Shown piece by piece: positions 9,285-18,116 of a DNA stretch of 64,000 nt; the stretch's first letter is position 1, and every line of letters starts with the position of its first letter. A program made the position numbers and the translations under genes. The DNA comes from Moraxella cuniculi DSM 21768 (lineage in GTDB: Bacteria; Pseudomonadota; Gammaproteobacteria; Pseudomonadales; Moraxellaceae), in the NCBI RefSeq assembly GCF_900156515.1, contig NZ_FTNU01000003.1, positions 1-64,000 on the forward strand, in the 5' to 3' direction. The notes beneath the pieces were generated by a model. That model was given only the letters and a program-made list of their open reading frames with translations, had not been told where the DNA came from and searched no databases.

Positions 9285-10889
9285 ATGATGAATTTATCCT
9301 TATTTTTTGCTCGTATTTGGCTGATACTGTGTGCCTTGCTCGTTATCATTCCGCTTGCGGTGATTGCCGCTGCCTTGGGTGATTTTGATGCCGAGATTTG
9401 GCAATTTTTGTTGGAATATGAGCTGCCATTATTGCTAAAAAACACTCTGCTGCTGGTTGTTGGCGTGGGCATTGGCACGGCAATCTTGGGCACAACAGCT
9501 GCATGGCTTACGGCGATGACGCAATTTCCGCTTAGGCGATTTTTTGGCTGGGCAATGATGCTGCCATTGGCGGTGCCAGCTTATGTGCTTGCCTTTGTGC
9601 AACTTGGGATTTTTGATTATACAGGGCCGATTAGCAGCTACCTGCGTGCGGTTTGGGGCTTACAAAACGGACTTCCTGATGTCAGAAATGGTCTGGGATT
9701 GACGGTGGTGATGAGCTTGACGCTCTACCCTTATGTGTATCTGCTTGCCAAAAACGCCTTTGACAGCATGGGCAATCGTGCCTTAGAGGCAGGTGCGTCC
9801 TTGGGGCTGGGTTCTGCACAAGCCTTTGTCAAACTTGCCCTGCCAATGGCTCGCCCATGGATTGCAGGGGGTGTAATGCTGGCACTGATGGAGGTTTTGG
9901 CGGATTTTGGTGCGGTGAGTGTCTTTGGTTACGATACCTTTACCACGGCAATTTATCAGGCATGGTTTGGCTTTTTTTCTATTGACACTGCCAAGCAGCT
10001 GGCAAGCCTATTGATTGCCTTGGTGTTTATTTTTTTGGTGATGGAGCAATTAAGTCGTGGACGCCGCCGATTTGAGACGGCAGGACAGGCGAATTCCCAT
10101 CGCCGTATCATATTGACAGGCAACAAAAAATGGCTCGCCAGTGCCTACTGTGGTGGTATTTTGCTGCTTGCCTTTGTCCTGCCTTTGGTGCAATTGACTA
10201 TATGGGCGGTACAAAGCTGGCAAGAAGTGGTGGCAGCTGAGATATTTGCACAAATATGGCACTCGGTCAGTATTAGCCTGCTGACGGCAATCGCTGTTGC
10301 CATCATGGCATTGCTACTGTCAATCGCTGGACGCTCTGATGGCAGCCGCTTTGGTGTCATCGCCACAAAAATTTCAACACTTGGCTACACAATCCCCGGT
10401 GCGGTGCTGGCAGTTGGCGTATTTTTGCCTGTGGCGTGGCTTGATAATTGGCTCATCGACACTGTGCCTGCATTTGCCGAGAGCAATGCTATTTTTAAAG
10501 GTACAATTGCCGTGATGGTTGTTGCGTTGCTGATTCGTTTTTTGGCACTGGGCGTACAGTCAATTGACGCTGGCATGAAACGCATTAAGCACAGCCACAT
10601 TGAAGCAGCTGCCTCACTGGGTGCCAAACCCATCCAAACCATCTGGCGGATATATCTGCCGCTGCTTAAAGGGTCGCTGGGCGTGGCACTGCTGATGGTG
10701 TTTGTTGATACCATGAAAGAGATGCCAATTACCTTAATGATGCGTCCATTTGACTGGGATACGCTGGCGGTGCGGATTTTTGCCTTTACCAGCGAAGGCT
10801 TGTATGACAAGGCTGCTCTGCCTGCACTGGCGATTGTACTGACAGGGCTGATTCCTGTGATACTATTTAGCAAAATTGGGCAAAAATAG
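9285..10889 (+). CDS. fbpB: Ferric iron ABC transporter permease
   Basis: 534-residue fused double permease with about twelve membrane helices, in the FbpB/SfuB/HitB family. Two internal repeats each carry the cytoplasmic EAA loop that contacts the ATPase: EAGASLGLG in the first half and EAAASLGAKP in the second. It transports Fe(III) delivered by FbpA, using energy from FbpC. Start may be either of two adjacent ATGs (9285 or 9288). fbpC follows 105 bp downstream in the same direction. Confidence 0.93.
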   Translation: MMNLSLFFARIWLILCALLVIIPLAVIAAALGDFDAEIWQFLLEYELPLLLKNTLLLVVGVGIGTAILGTTAAWLTAMTQFPLRRFFGWAMMLPLAVPAYVLAFVQLGIFDYTGPISSYLRAVWGLQNGLPDVRNGLGLTVVMSLTLYPYVYLLAKNAFDSMGNRALEAGASLGLGSAQAFVKLALPMARPWIAGGVMLALMEVLADFGAVSVFGYDTFTTAIYQAWFGFFSIDTAKQLASLLIALVFIFLVMEQLSRGRRRFETAGQANSHRRIILTGNKKWLASAYCGGILLLAFVLPLVQLTIWAVQSWQEVVAAEIFAQIWHSVSISLLTAIAVAIMALLLSIAGRSDGSRFGVIATKISTLGYTIPGAVLAVGVFLPVAWLDNWLIDTVPAFAESNAIFKGTIAVMVVALLIRFLALGVQSIDAGMKRIKHSHIEAAASLGAKPIQTIWRIYLPLLKGSLGVALLMVFVDTMKEMPITLMMRPFDWDTLAVRIFAFTSEGLYDKAALPALAIVLTGLIPVILFSKIGQK

Positions 10890-10994
10890 CCAGCATACTT
10901 GATTTGACCTATGTCAATTAGAGTAAAACCCGCCCAGTTAAATGTGTATTATATTTAAAAAATATTAATTATTTAGCAAAACTTGAGAACAACC

Positions 10995-12005
10995 ATGCTG
11001 CGTATTGATAATTTATCCATCAGCTTTGATAACAAGCCCATCTTGAATAATGTCAGTCTGCAATTACAAACTGGCGAAATCGCTTGTTTGCTCGGCAGGT
11101 CGGGCTGTGGCAAAACCACCCTGTTGCGTTGTATTGCAGGTTTTGAGAAGCCAGACAGTGGCAGCATCAGCATTCGTGGTGCAACTTTGTTTGATAAAAA
11201 TACGCACACGCCTGCCCACAAGCGACAGATTGGCATGGTGTTTCAGGACTATGCTCTGTTTCCGCATTTGACTGTCGCGGATAATATCGCCTTTGGGCTA
11301 AAACTTGACAAAACCGCCACCAATCACCGCATTGACGAAATGCTGGAGCTTGTCAATATGCGTGAATATCGGCACAGCTATCCGCACGAATTATCAGGCG
11401 GTCAGCAGCAGCGTGTGGCACTGGTGCGAGCCTTGGCGTGTTCACCGAGTTTGATTTTGCTTGATGAGCCATTTTCCAATCTTGATGTTGAGCTGCGTGC
11501 CAGCCTGTCAAAAGAAGTGCGTCAGTTGCTCAAATCTCAGCAAGTCTGTGCCATCATGGTAACGCATGACCAAGCCGAGGCATTTGCCATGGCGGACAAG
11601 GTCGGTGTCATCAGCCAAGGCGTGCTACAACAATGGGATACCCCAGATGCTCTGTATCACACGCCTGCCAATCAAGCGGTGGCACAGTTTATTGGTGAAG
11701 GTGTGCTGATTGATATCCATCAGCTTGCAGCCCTGCCGCTTAATGAGCATCTAAAAGCAGCCCTCAATCCTGCCGTCAATACAGTGCTGGTTCGTCCACA
11801 TGATGTCAGCCCAGCTAATACTGATGACAACCATACCATCAGCGGCACCATCTTGGACAAAGATTTTCGTGGTGGTTATTGGTTATACACACTCGGCACC
11901 CAGACAGGGCAGACGCTGCTGATGCAACTGTCATTGGCAGAGTCGCAATATGCACTTGGTGATACGCTGATGGTATCAATCAATAGATTCTGCACACTGT
12001 CGTAA
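10995..12005 (+). CDS. fbpC: Ferric iron ABC transporter ATP-binding protein
   Basis: 336-residue ATPase. Walker A GRSGCGKTT at residues 34-42, Q-loop in FQDYALFPH, ABC signature LSGGQQQR, Walker B LILLDEPFSNLD and switch His in VTHDQAEAF are all present. A C-terminal TOBE-like regulatory domain (NTVLVRPHDV) follows, as usual for FbpC/PotA-type ATPases. The ATG at 10995 is chosen over an upstream TTG at 10983 because the conserved ABC start MLRIDNLS begins there. The gene works with fbpB upstream and the divergent fbpA. Confidence 0.93.
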   Translation: MLRIDNLSISFDNKPILNNVSLQLQTGEIACLLGRSGCGKTTLLRCIAGFEKPDSGSISIRGATLFDKNTHTPAHKRQIGMVFQDYALFPHLTVADNIAFGLKLDKTATNHRIDEMLELVNMREYRHSYPHELSGGQQQRVALVRALACSPSLILLDEPFSNLDVELRASLSKEVRQLLKSQQVCAIMVTHDQAEAFAMADKVGVISQGVLQQWDTPDALYHTPANQAVAQFIGEGVLIDIHQLAALPLNEHLKAALNPAVNTVLVRPHDVSPANTDDNHTISGTILDKDFRGGYWLYTLGTQTGQTLLMQLSLAESQYALGDTLMVSINRFCTLS

Positions 12006-12165
12006 TTACCAAGACTGTCTCCATGTCGGGTCTCGCTCGCGTGAACTGCATGATGTCATGCCACCTGCGGTACGGCAGCTGGATATTGTAAAATTGCTAG
12101 ATACTTGCTCTGTGCTGGGCTTTGATACTACCAAGCTCTTGGTGGCTTGGCAATCACCCAGTTAA
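12006..12165 (+). pseudogene. Possible remnant of an XRE-type regulator (C-terminal end)
   Basis: Directly after the fbpC stop, in another frame, a stop-free stretch of over 50 codons ends at a TAA at 12163-12165. Its translation ends with RQLDIVKLLDTCSVLGFDTT, which resembles the tail of Cro/C1-type helix-turn-helix proteins (compare the common pattern RRLDVVEFLxxCxALGxD). The DNA-binding part is missing and there is no ribosome binding site. I read this as a degraded gene fragment. Alternatively it is a chance open frame. Confidence 0.35.
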
Positions 12166-12169
12166 AATA

Positions 12170-12196
12170 AGGCGGTCAGTCATCAATGAACCGCCT
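12170..12196 (-). terminator. Terminator of iscX (possibly also of fbpC)
   Basis: Seven-base stem AGGCGGT / ACCGCCT with a 13-base loop. On the minus strand it is followed by TTATTTTAA, suited to end the iscX transcript; flanking T-rich sequence on the other side may also help end fbpC. Confidence 0.65.
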
Positions 12197-12216
12197 AAAT
12201 TTATCACCTGCTAAGT

Positions 12217-12414
12217 TTACAACTCATCAAGCCATGCCATCTGAATGGCCTCCAAAATCCGCTCATTTGATTTGTTCGGATCGTCAGCGAAGCCTTCAAG
12301 CTGGCACACATAACTGTGCAAATCAGTAAAGCGAATGTACTGCACATCAACATCGGGATATTTCTCCGCCAAAGCAATGGCGATATCCAAAGTGTCTTGC
12401 CAAGTTAATTTCAT
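12217..12414 (-). CDS. iscX: Fe-S cluster assembly protein IscX
   Basis: 65-residue acidic protein that matches IscX (YfhJ) in length and pattern: MKLTWQDTLDIA near the start, the central DPNKSNERILEAIQ and the tail WLDEL. IscX binds IscS and iron and modulates sulfur transfer during iron-sulfur cluster assembly in the cytosol. In enterobacteria it is the last gene of the isc-hsc operon; here it stands alone with a strong AGGAGG ribosome binding site and its own terminator, next to the iron transporter genes. Confidence 0.93.
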   Translation of the reverse strand: MKLTWQDTLDIAIALAEKYPDVDVQYIRFTDLHSYVCQLEGFADDPNKSNERILEAIQMAWLDEL

Positions 12415-12553
12415 TGTTGCCTCCTGTTTTATTTGTCTTATTGTAACAAAACCAAGACTTGTTTAGCAACTTAGCACAAGCCATCATACACCACCCAGCC
12501 CATTTAGCATTCAATCATCATCGACAGGTTGGCAAATCACCACTTACAATAAA

Positions 12554-12583
12554 ATAAGCGTTCTGCCTAGACAAAACGCTTAT
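12554..12583 (-). terminator. Terminator of ahpF
   Basis: Nine-base stem ATAAGCGTT / AACGCTTAT with a 12-base loop, 8 bp after the ahpF stop codon, followed on the minus strand by TTTATTG. Confidence 0.7.
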
Positions 12584-12591
12584 ATAAATCA

Positions 12592-14148
12592 TTAACCATT
12601 CATCATCAGATATTCAAAGGCAGCCAGACCTGCTTTTGAGCCTTCGCCCATGGCGATATTAATCTGCTTATATGGCACAGTGGTTACATCACCACAAGCA
12701 AAAATCCCCTCACGGCTGGTGCGACATTTGGTATCAATCTCAATCTCGCCATGTGCTGTGGTTGCCACCAAGCCTTTGGCAAGCTCTGAATTTGGCACCA
12801 AGCCAATTTGTACAAATACCGCCGACAGTGGCAAAGTTTTGTTTTCACCAGAGGTTCTGTCCTGATAAATCAGACCATTGACCTTGCTGCCATCTGTGGT
12901 GATTTCGCTGGTGGCTGCTGATTTGATGATGGTGATATTCTCACGGCTTGTCGCCTTATCCACCAGCACCTGATCGGCACGCAAAGTATCGCCAAACTCC
13001 AGCACCGTTACATGGTTTACGATGCCTGCCAAGTCCAGTGCCGCTTCTACGCCAGAATTACCGCCACCGATGACAGCAACATCTTTGCCCTTAAAGAACG
13101 GACCATCACAATGTGGGCAATATGCCACGCCATTACCGATATTTTCATCCTCGCCCTTGACGCCAAGTTTTCGCCATTTGGCACCTGTTGCCAAAATAAT
13201 AGTGCGTGATATCCAGCTTGCACCTGTGTTTAGCAAAACTTTATAACCACCCTCAACAGGCTCAATGGCAGAAACGCTGACATGCTCTTTGACTGTAATG
13301 TTATACTCTTTAATGTGCGTGGCAAGATTGGCTGCCAGCTGATTGCCATTGGTCAGCGGTGTTGAGATGAGATTCTCAATATCTTGCGTGTCTTTTACCT
13401 GACCGCCGATACGATCGGCAACGATCGCCACTGCCAAGCCCTTGCGAGCGGTATAAATCGCCGCTGCCGCCCCTGCAGGCCCACCCCCAATAACGGTAAC
13501 ATCTTGGGTATCAAGCATTGGTTCATCGGCAGCTGATAACAAATCAGGGTATTGCTCTTGTAGCTTTTCAATCAATTTGGCGGTGTCAATTTTGCCATTG
13601 GCAAATGGCTTACCATTTAAAAATACCGCAGGCACACCCTGCAAGCCTTTTTCGGCAACCAATTCAGGAAATACCCCGCCATCAATCATCTCGCTGTTAA
13701 TATTATCATTAAGCAATGCAAACTGGTTTAATGCCTGCACCACATCAGGACAGTTGTGGCAAGACAGCGACACAAAGGTTTGGAACTGTAGCGGTGCTTG
13801 GATACGCTTAATCAGGCTTTGGATACCTTCATCAAGTTTTATCGTATGACCACCTGATTGTAGCACTGCCAGCACAAACGAGGTGAACTCATGACCCCCC
13901 GGCACACCACTAAACACAATGCCTGTATCACGCCCATTGGTTGTGATTTTAAAGCTCATCGGCGACAGTGTTGCATCGGTTTGGGTTGCATCAAAGTTGA
14001 TTTTGTCGCTGGTTTGGGCGATTTTTTGCAAAAAATCCACCAGCTCGCCACGCTTATCATGCTCACCCTGACCGATAACCAGCTCTACAGGGCGGGTCAT
14101 ATTTTCGCTATAAGATTTGACAGCATCTAATAAATTTTGATCTAACAT
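12592..14148 (-). CDS. ahpF: Alkyl hydroperoxide reductase subunit F
   Basis: 518-residue flavoprotein disulfide reductase that uses NADH to re-reduce AhpC. The N-terminal tandem thioredoxin-fold domain carries the redox pair C130-H-N-C133. An FAD-binding motif follows near residue 219 (VIGGGPAG), then the thioredoxin-reductase-like active site C344-P-H-C347 and a second nucleotide site VIGGGNSG; spacing matches E. coli AhpF almost exactly. AAGGTGAG precedes the ATG. Its partner ahpC lies about 13 kb away beside oxyR instead of forming an ahpCF operon, with the methylcitrate and accessory region in between. Confidence 0.96.
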   Translation of the reverse strand: MLDQNLLDAVKSYSENMTRPVELVIGQGEHDKRGELVDFLQKIAQTSDKINFDATQTDATLSPMSFKITTNGRDTGIVFSGVPGGHEFTSFVLAVLQSGGHTIKLDEGIQSLIKRIQAPLQFQTFVSLSCHNCPDVVQALNQFALLNDNINSEMIDGGVFPELVAEKGLQGVPAVFLNGKPFANGKIDTAKLIEKLQEQYPDLLSAADEPMLDTQDVTVIGGGPAGAAAAIYTARKGLAVAIVADRIGGQVKDTQDIENLISTPLTNGNQLAANLATHIKEYNITVKEHVSVSAIEPVEGGYKVLLNTGASWISRTIILATGAKWRKLGVKGEDENIGNGVAYCPHCDGPFFKGKDVAVIGGGNSGVEAALDLAGIVNHVTVLEFGDTLRADQVLVDKATSRENITIIKSAATSEITTDGSKVNGLIYQDRTSGENKTLPLSAVFVQIGLVPNSELAKGLVATTAHGEIEIDTKCRTSREGIFACGDVTTVPYKQINIAMGEGSKAGLAAFEYLMMNG

Positions 14149-14423
14149 TTGCTCACCTTGTTATTTTAACAAAAATCATCATTGACAATCGCTTTGCAGC
14201 CTTGTTGTCAGTTGTGCCTATTATAGCCCAGTTACCGCACAAACCAAATTTTAGATTTTCAAACACCGTCATCACATTCACAAAACCATAAACAGCCACA
14301 ATCTCGCCCCACCCAGCCGCCCGATTGACAACAATCATGGTTTGGCTTGATAATTGGCGACATTCTTGCTAATATAAGCACATAAACCATGCTGATTTTT
14401 CAGCCCAACCCAAGGAGAACCTC

Positions 14424-14648
14424 ATGCTACCAGAATACAGAGAATTGATGAGTAAGCTAAAAGCCGAAGGCGATTTGCACTTTTTAAAACTGTTTGACGA
14501 GCATAATGAATTAGACACACAAATCGACAATCTAGAAAAAGACCCAGTTGCCTCTGTCAGTCGCAAAGCCGAAATTGACGAAATGAAGCACAAAAAACTT
14601 CACCTAAAAGACGAGCTGCGTGCCTATCTAGAAAGCCTAGAAAAATAA
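14424..14648 (+). CDS. YdcH family protein (DUF465)
   Basis: 74-residue, highly charged, mostly helical protein (MLPEYRELMSKLKAEG... with KKLHLKDELRAYLESLEK near the end) that fits the YdcH/DUF465 family of small coiled-coil proteins of unknown function. Strong AAGGAGA ribosome binding site. A terminator follows directly, so it is a single-gene unit. Confidence 0.85.
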   Translation: MLPEYRELMSKLKAEGDLHFLKLFDEHNELDTQIDNLEKDPVASVSRKAEIDEMKHKKLHLKDELRAYLESLEK

Positions 14649-14658
14649 ACCAGTTTAT

Positions 14659-14692
14659 AAAAAAGCCAACATCTCTGCGTGTTGGCTTTTTT
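14659..14692 (+). terminator. Terminator of the ydcH-like gene
   Basis: Perfect 12-bp stem AAAAAAGCCAAC / GTTGGCTTTTTT with a 10-base loop, beginning 10 bp after the stop codon. Confidence 0.92.
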
Positions 14693-14908
14693 GTGGGCAT
14701 TTATAAATGCAATATAGCCAAAATCACACCAAGATCCAAACACCGACCATGCAGTAAATTGTTTACAATGTTCGAAAAATAAGCAAAAATATCTTTTATT
14801 TTGCCTGTTTTTATGATAAATTGACAACAATGAATAAATATTGAGCAATTTTATACCCAGAAGGCACGATATTTATAAGCCAGTTTTTAAAATTCTTAAT
14901 TATTAAAA

Positions 14909-15068
14909 GATGCTGATGCTTATTATCATTGCCATTGGTTTTTTGTTTGTTGGCATTTATTTACGCAACAAACTAAGCATTAGCACCTTTAAGGCACTGA
15001 CTTATGGCGTGTTGCTATTGCTTGCCTTTAAAATCGGTCATGTTGGCATACAAGGATTATTCAGCTAA
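14909..15068 (+). pseudogene. 3' fragment of TSUP transporter gene
   Basis: Duplicated last 52 codons of the TSUP gene at 18117-18890, ending at the same TAA. The fragment begins at an in-frame ATG at 14910 but has no promoter or ribosome binding site of its own, and would encode only the last one or two membrane helices. Remnant of the duplication, not a working gene. Confidence 0.9.
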
Positions 15069-15232
15069 CCCAACTGCTAAAATTGCAAAATTTTAGCCAA
15101 CTTTGTCAAACAAGGAGTAGATTATGACAAATCAAGACAATCAAACCACCTTCAAAGCAAAAAAGAGCGTCGCCCTGTCAGGCGTGCCAGCTGGCAATAC
15201 TGCTCTTTGTACGGTCGGTCGCAGTGGTAATG
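14909..15232 (+). repeat. 324-bp direct repeat, copy 1
   Basis: Identical by eye, base for base, to 18731-19054 (offset 3822). It contains the last 52 codons of the TSUP transporter gene, the intergenic hairpin and ribosome binding site, and the first 36 codons of prpC. Similarity stops abruptly at both ends. Copy 2 is in its native place inside intact genes, so copy 1 is the derived duplicate. Confidence 0.95.
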
Positions 15233-15243
15233 TTGTTACATGA
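15124..15243 (+). pseudogene. Truncated 5' fragment of prpC
   Basis: Keeps the prpC ribosome binding site (AAGGAG) and start codon. It reads [10 protein letters not shown]... up to GRSGN as in the intact gene, then diverges (VVT) and stops at TGA, giving a 39-residue peptide against 384 for PrpC. With its translation start intact it may still be translated, 75 bp upstream of the dioxygenase gene. Confidence 0.9.
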
Positions 15244-15317
15244 AACCAGATACCTATTCATATTACAAAGACATTTAATCAATATCTTCACATAAAACAG
15301 TTTTTTGAGTTGATATT

Positions 15318-16208
15318 ATGAATAACATCAAATTATTTCTAGGCGATATCAAACAAACCTATACCAAAAACAGATTTGTTTTTATAAATGGCAATGACAT
15401 GGAATGTATTTTGCGATTTTTCGGTGCAACCAAAGATGATTTAGATTCCATAAAGATTGTTAGCAATTCTTTGGCAGATGATCCGACGCTACCTTTTAGA
15501 AAATCAAAAAATGGTAGATTTGAGATAAATTTTCAAGAAGATCAAGTTCACCGTTTAAAATTCCAGCCCTTTATTCTCTCCAAAGAGGAAGATTTTGTTC
15601 GCTATGACTCAGGAATGGTTAGAAAATTTCGTGGTATTGGAGATGACCTGCAACTAAATACCGCTTTTCAGGCTTTATTAAAGTTCAAATCCTTTATGAT
15701 ACAAGATGTATTGGTCAGGAAAAGACCAAATTTAGACTATTCAGCAAATCGCTACGTTTCCACTGTTTTTAATTTAAGAACAATCACAACGCCCAAATTA
15801 TTAGGAGAGCCAGCCTTGGAAGGGGTGCATTCTGATGGTGTAGACCATACAATGACAGTATTACTTGATGCAAAAAACTTAACGCAAGATAGTGCGATAA
15901 CTTTCGTGCACGACATCAGAGAACAAAATGGCTTACGCTATGATGAATGCAACCCAGATTATGTACTTAGCCAAGTTCGTCATACACACTTTTTGGATAC
16001 ATTATTGATTATAGACCACGAAAGAAAACATAGCCTATCGCCTGTTTTTCTAGAAAACGAAAATCATATTGCCACTAGAGATATGCTTATCTTTTTTACA
16101 CGGAAGTCGACTTTATCAATGCACATATCCAACACTTATGATTCTTTTGATAAGCATCAAGAATTACCAATATCTTTTTTTCTACAAAATGAATTGGAGA
16201 AAAATTAA
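15318..16208 (+). CDS. 2OG-Fe dioxygenase (PF10014-like, amino-acid hydroxylase type)
   Basis: 296-residue protein resembling the 2OG-Fe dioxygenase family that includes bacterial L-isoleucine 4-hydroxylase (IDO) of Bacillus thuringiensis. The iron triad is visible: H171 and D173 in EGVHSDGVDHT, H238 in DHERKHSLSPV, with R254 (ATRDMLIFF) placed for 2-oxoglutarate binding. The pattern EGxHxDGVD is characteristic of that family. An EamA-type exporter gene follows 56 bp downstream in the same direction, so a free amino acid is the likely substrate; which one is unknown. The ribosome binding site is weak (GAG). The gene is visibly richer in AT than its neighbours and sits just after the duplicated prpC fragment, indicating acquisition by transfer. 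Confidence 0.75.
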   Translation: MNNIKLFLGDIKQTYTKNRFVFINGNDMECILRFFGATKDDLDSIKIVSNSLADDPTLPFRKSKNGRFEINFQEDQVHRLKFQPFILSKEEDFVRYDSGMVRKFRGIGDDLQLNTAFQALLKFKSFMIQDVLVRKRPNLDYSANRYVSTVFNLRTITTPKLLGEPALEGVHSDGVDHTMTVLLDAKNLTQDSAITFVHDIREQNGLRYDECNPDYVLSQVRHTHFLDTLLIIDHERKHSLSPVFLENENHIATRDMLIFFTRKSTLSMHISNTYDSFDKHQELPISFFLQNELEKN

Positions 16209-16264
16209 TCATTGTAACAACAATGGGAAAATATTCCATTATTGTTTTTCATTGGTATAAAATC

Positions 16265-17128
16265 ATGTCTAGCAAAAATTTATTTTTGACATCTGGTATC
16301 TTTGTATTTATCTGGTCATCTGGATTTATTGTGGGCAGATTGATTGTTGGTAGCGTATCGCCTAATATTTTTTTAGGCATTAGATTTTTTTGCACAGCCA
16401 TTCTCTTTGCTTTTATAGCACATATGTTAAAAAAAACTTACCCAAAATATACAGAAATTCCAAAGCATATCATCATTGGCATTTTGTGTAATGGCATCTA
16501 TTTAGGAGGAAGTTATTGGGCAATCAATAATGGCATGCCAGCAGGAATAATGGCTTTGCTTGGTGGTCTTCAGCCCTTATTCACCCTTATTTTTGCAAGT
16601 TTGTTCTTTGCAGAACCTTTTAGAATCAATTATACTTTTTGTATTATTCTTGGATTATTGGGCATTTATTTATCATTGCCTTTATCAATCAATAATAATT
16701 ACAATTTTTTGGTTATTTTGATTTCTATACTCTCAATAATATCAATCACTCTTGGTTTATTGTTTCAAAAACACTACACTCAATCATCTGAACTCATACC
16801 ATCACTGGTCATTCAAAATATATCAGGAGCTTTTATATCTTTATTGTTGGTAATATTTTTGCAAGAGAAAACTGTTATTTTAGGTTTTAACTTTTGGTTT
16901 TCATTATTTTGGGCTGTCATTGTTTTGTCAGGCTTAGGCATCTATCTTTTAATGAAATTAGCCCAAAATAATAATGCCGTAAAGGTAACTTCCTTAATGC
17001 TGCTATGCCCACCCTTGGCAGCCATACAAGCAAACTTGTTATTTAAAGAGCAATTGTCTTTGCTACAAATCTGTGGGTTTTTCCTTGCACTACTCGGAGT
17101 TGCCTTATGCCAAAAAGTCAAAACCTGA
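16265..17128 (+). CDS. EamA/RhtA-family amino-acid or metabolite exporter
   Basis: About 287 residues with ten predicted membrane helices in two EamA repeats. Typical motifs: FIWSSGFIVGR in helix 1, GGLQPLFTLIFASLFF at the end of the first repeat and LCPPLAAIQANLLFKEQ at the end of the second. RhtA-type members export threonine, homoserine and other amino acids. The start at 16265 (MSSKNLFLTS) is chosen because the family begins there; an ATG at 16223 in frame would add 14 residues without a visible ribosome binding site. Same AT-rich composition and direction as the dioxygenase gene upstream, with which it probably forms one transferred unit. Confidence 0.82.
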   Translation: MSSKNLFLTSGIFVFIWSSGFIVGRLIVGSVSPNIFLGIRFFCTAILFAFIAHMLKKTYPKYTEIPKHIIIGILCNGIYLGGSYWAINNGMPAGIMALLGGLQPLFTLIFASLFFAEPFRINYTFCIILGLLGIYLSLPLSINNNYNFLVILISILSIISITLGLLFQKHYTQSSELIPSLVIQNISGAFISLLLVIFLQEKTVILGFNFWFSLFWAVIVLSGLGIYLLMKLAQNNNAVKVTSLMLLCPPLAAIQANLLFKEQLSLLQICGFFLALLGVALCQKVKT

Positions 17129-17210
17129 TGTAAAAATTTACCATGTTGCACTTTGGGTAATTTTTTAATTTAACCATTTTTCACAACCAAACCAATCAAC
17201 AGGAGTGCTT

Positions 17211-18089
17211 ATGAATGCAGGATTAAAATTTCGCCAAGCCATCGCTGCCGAAAAACCCCTACAAGTGGTCGGCACCATCAATGCCAACCATGCCTTACTT
17301 GCCAAGCGAGCAGGCTTCAAGGCGATTTATTTGTCGGGTGGTGGCGTGGCGGCAGGCTCACTTGGACTGCCTGATTTGGGCATCAGCACGCTTGATGATG
17401 TGCTGACCGATGTACGGCGGATTACCGATGTCTGTGATTTGCCACTGCTTGTTGATGCCGATACAGGCTTTGGTTCATCGGCGTTTAACATCGCTCGCAC
17501 CACCAAATCATTGAGCAAATTTGGGGCAGCTGCCATGCATATTGAGGATCAAATTGGTGCCAAACGCTGCGGTCATCGTCCCAACAAAGCCATCGTTTCC
17601 ACCGCCGAAATGATTGACAGGATCAAAGCTGCCGTTGATGCCAGAGACAGTGATGACTTTGTGGTGATGGCTCGCACTGACGCATTGGCATCAGAAGGGT
17701 TGCAGGCGGCGATTGATCGTGCTTGTGCTTATGTTGAGGCTGGGGCAGATATGCTGTTTCCTGAGGCGATTACCGAACTTAATATGTATCGTGAATTTGC
17801 CGAAGCCACAGGCGTGCCAATTTTGGCAAATATCACCGAATTTGGGGCAACGCCTTTGTTTGACACCACCGAGCTTGCCTCTGCCGAAGTTAGCATTGCC
17901 CTGTATCCACTGTCGGCATTTCGTGCGATGAACAAAGCCGCCGAAAATGTATACCACGCCATTCGTACGGACGGCACACAAAAAAATGTCGTGGATATAA
18001 TGCAAACTCGTGCCGAGCTGTATGAACGCATTAATTATCATCAATTTGAAGATTATTTGGATAAAACATTTAATAAATCCAAAACCTAG
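17211..18089 (+). CDS. prpB: 2-methylisocitrate lyase
   Basis: 292-residue enzyme of the isocitrate lyase/PEP mutase superfamily; splits 2-methylisocitrate into pyruvate and succinate, the last step of the methylcitrate cycle for propionate use. The catalytic loop KRCGHRPNK and the metal site DADTGFG are present. The ATG at 17211 follows AGGAG at the right distance; a GTG six bases earlier is less likely. First gene of the prp cluster (prpB, TSUP, prpC, later acnD and prpF); no prpR regulator gene is next to it. The 82 bp upstream separate it from the transferred EamA gene, so its native upstream region may have been altered. Confidence 0.95.
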   Translation: MNAGLKFRQAIAAEKPLQVVGTINANHALLAKRAGFKAIYLSGGGVAAGSLGLPDLGISTLDDVLTDVRRITDVCDLPLLVDADTGFGSSAFNIARTTKSLSKFGAAAMHIEDQIGAKRCGHRPNKAIVSTAEMIDRIKAAVDARDSDDFVVMARTDALASEGLQAAIDRACAYVEAGADMLFPEAITELNMYREFAEATGVPILANITEFGATPLFDTTELASAEVSIALYPLSAFRAMNKAAENVYHAIRTDGTQKNVVDIMQTRAELYERINYHQFEDYLDKTFNKSKT

Positions 18090-18116
18090 CCAAGCAGCAG
18101 TCAATAAGGAAAATCC

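Noticed and set aside
14153-14338. 61-codon minus-strand frame upstream of ahpF
   Set aside because: No ribosome binding site or recognisable sequence; lies in the ahpF promoter region.
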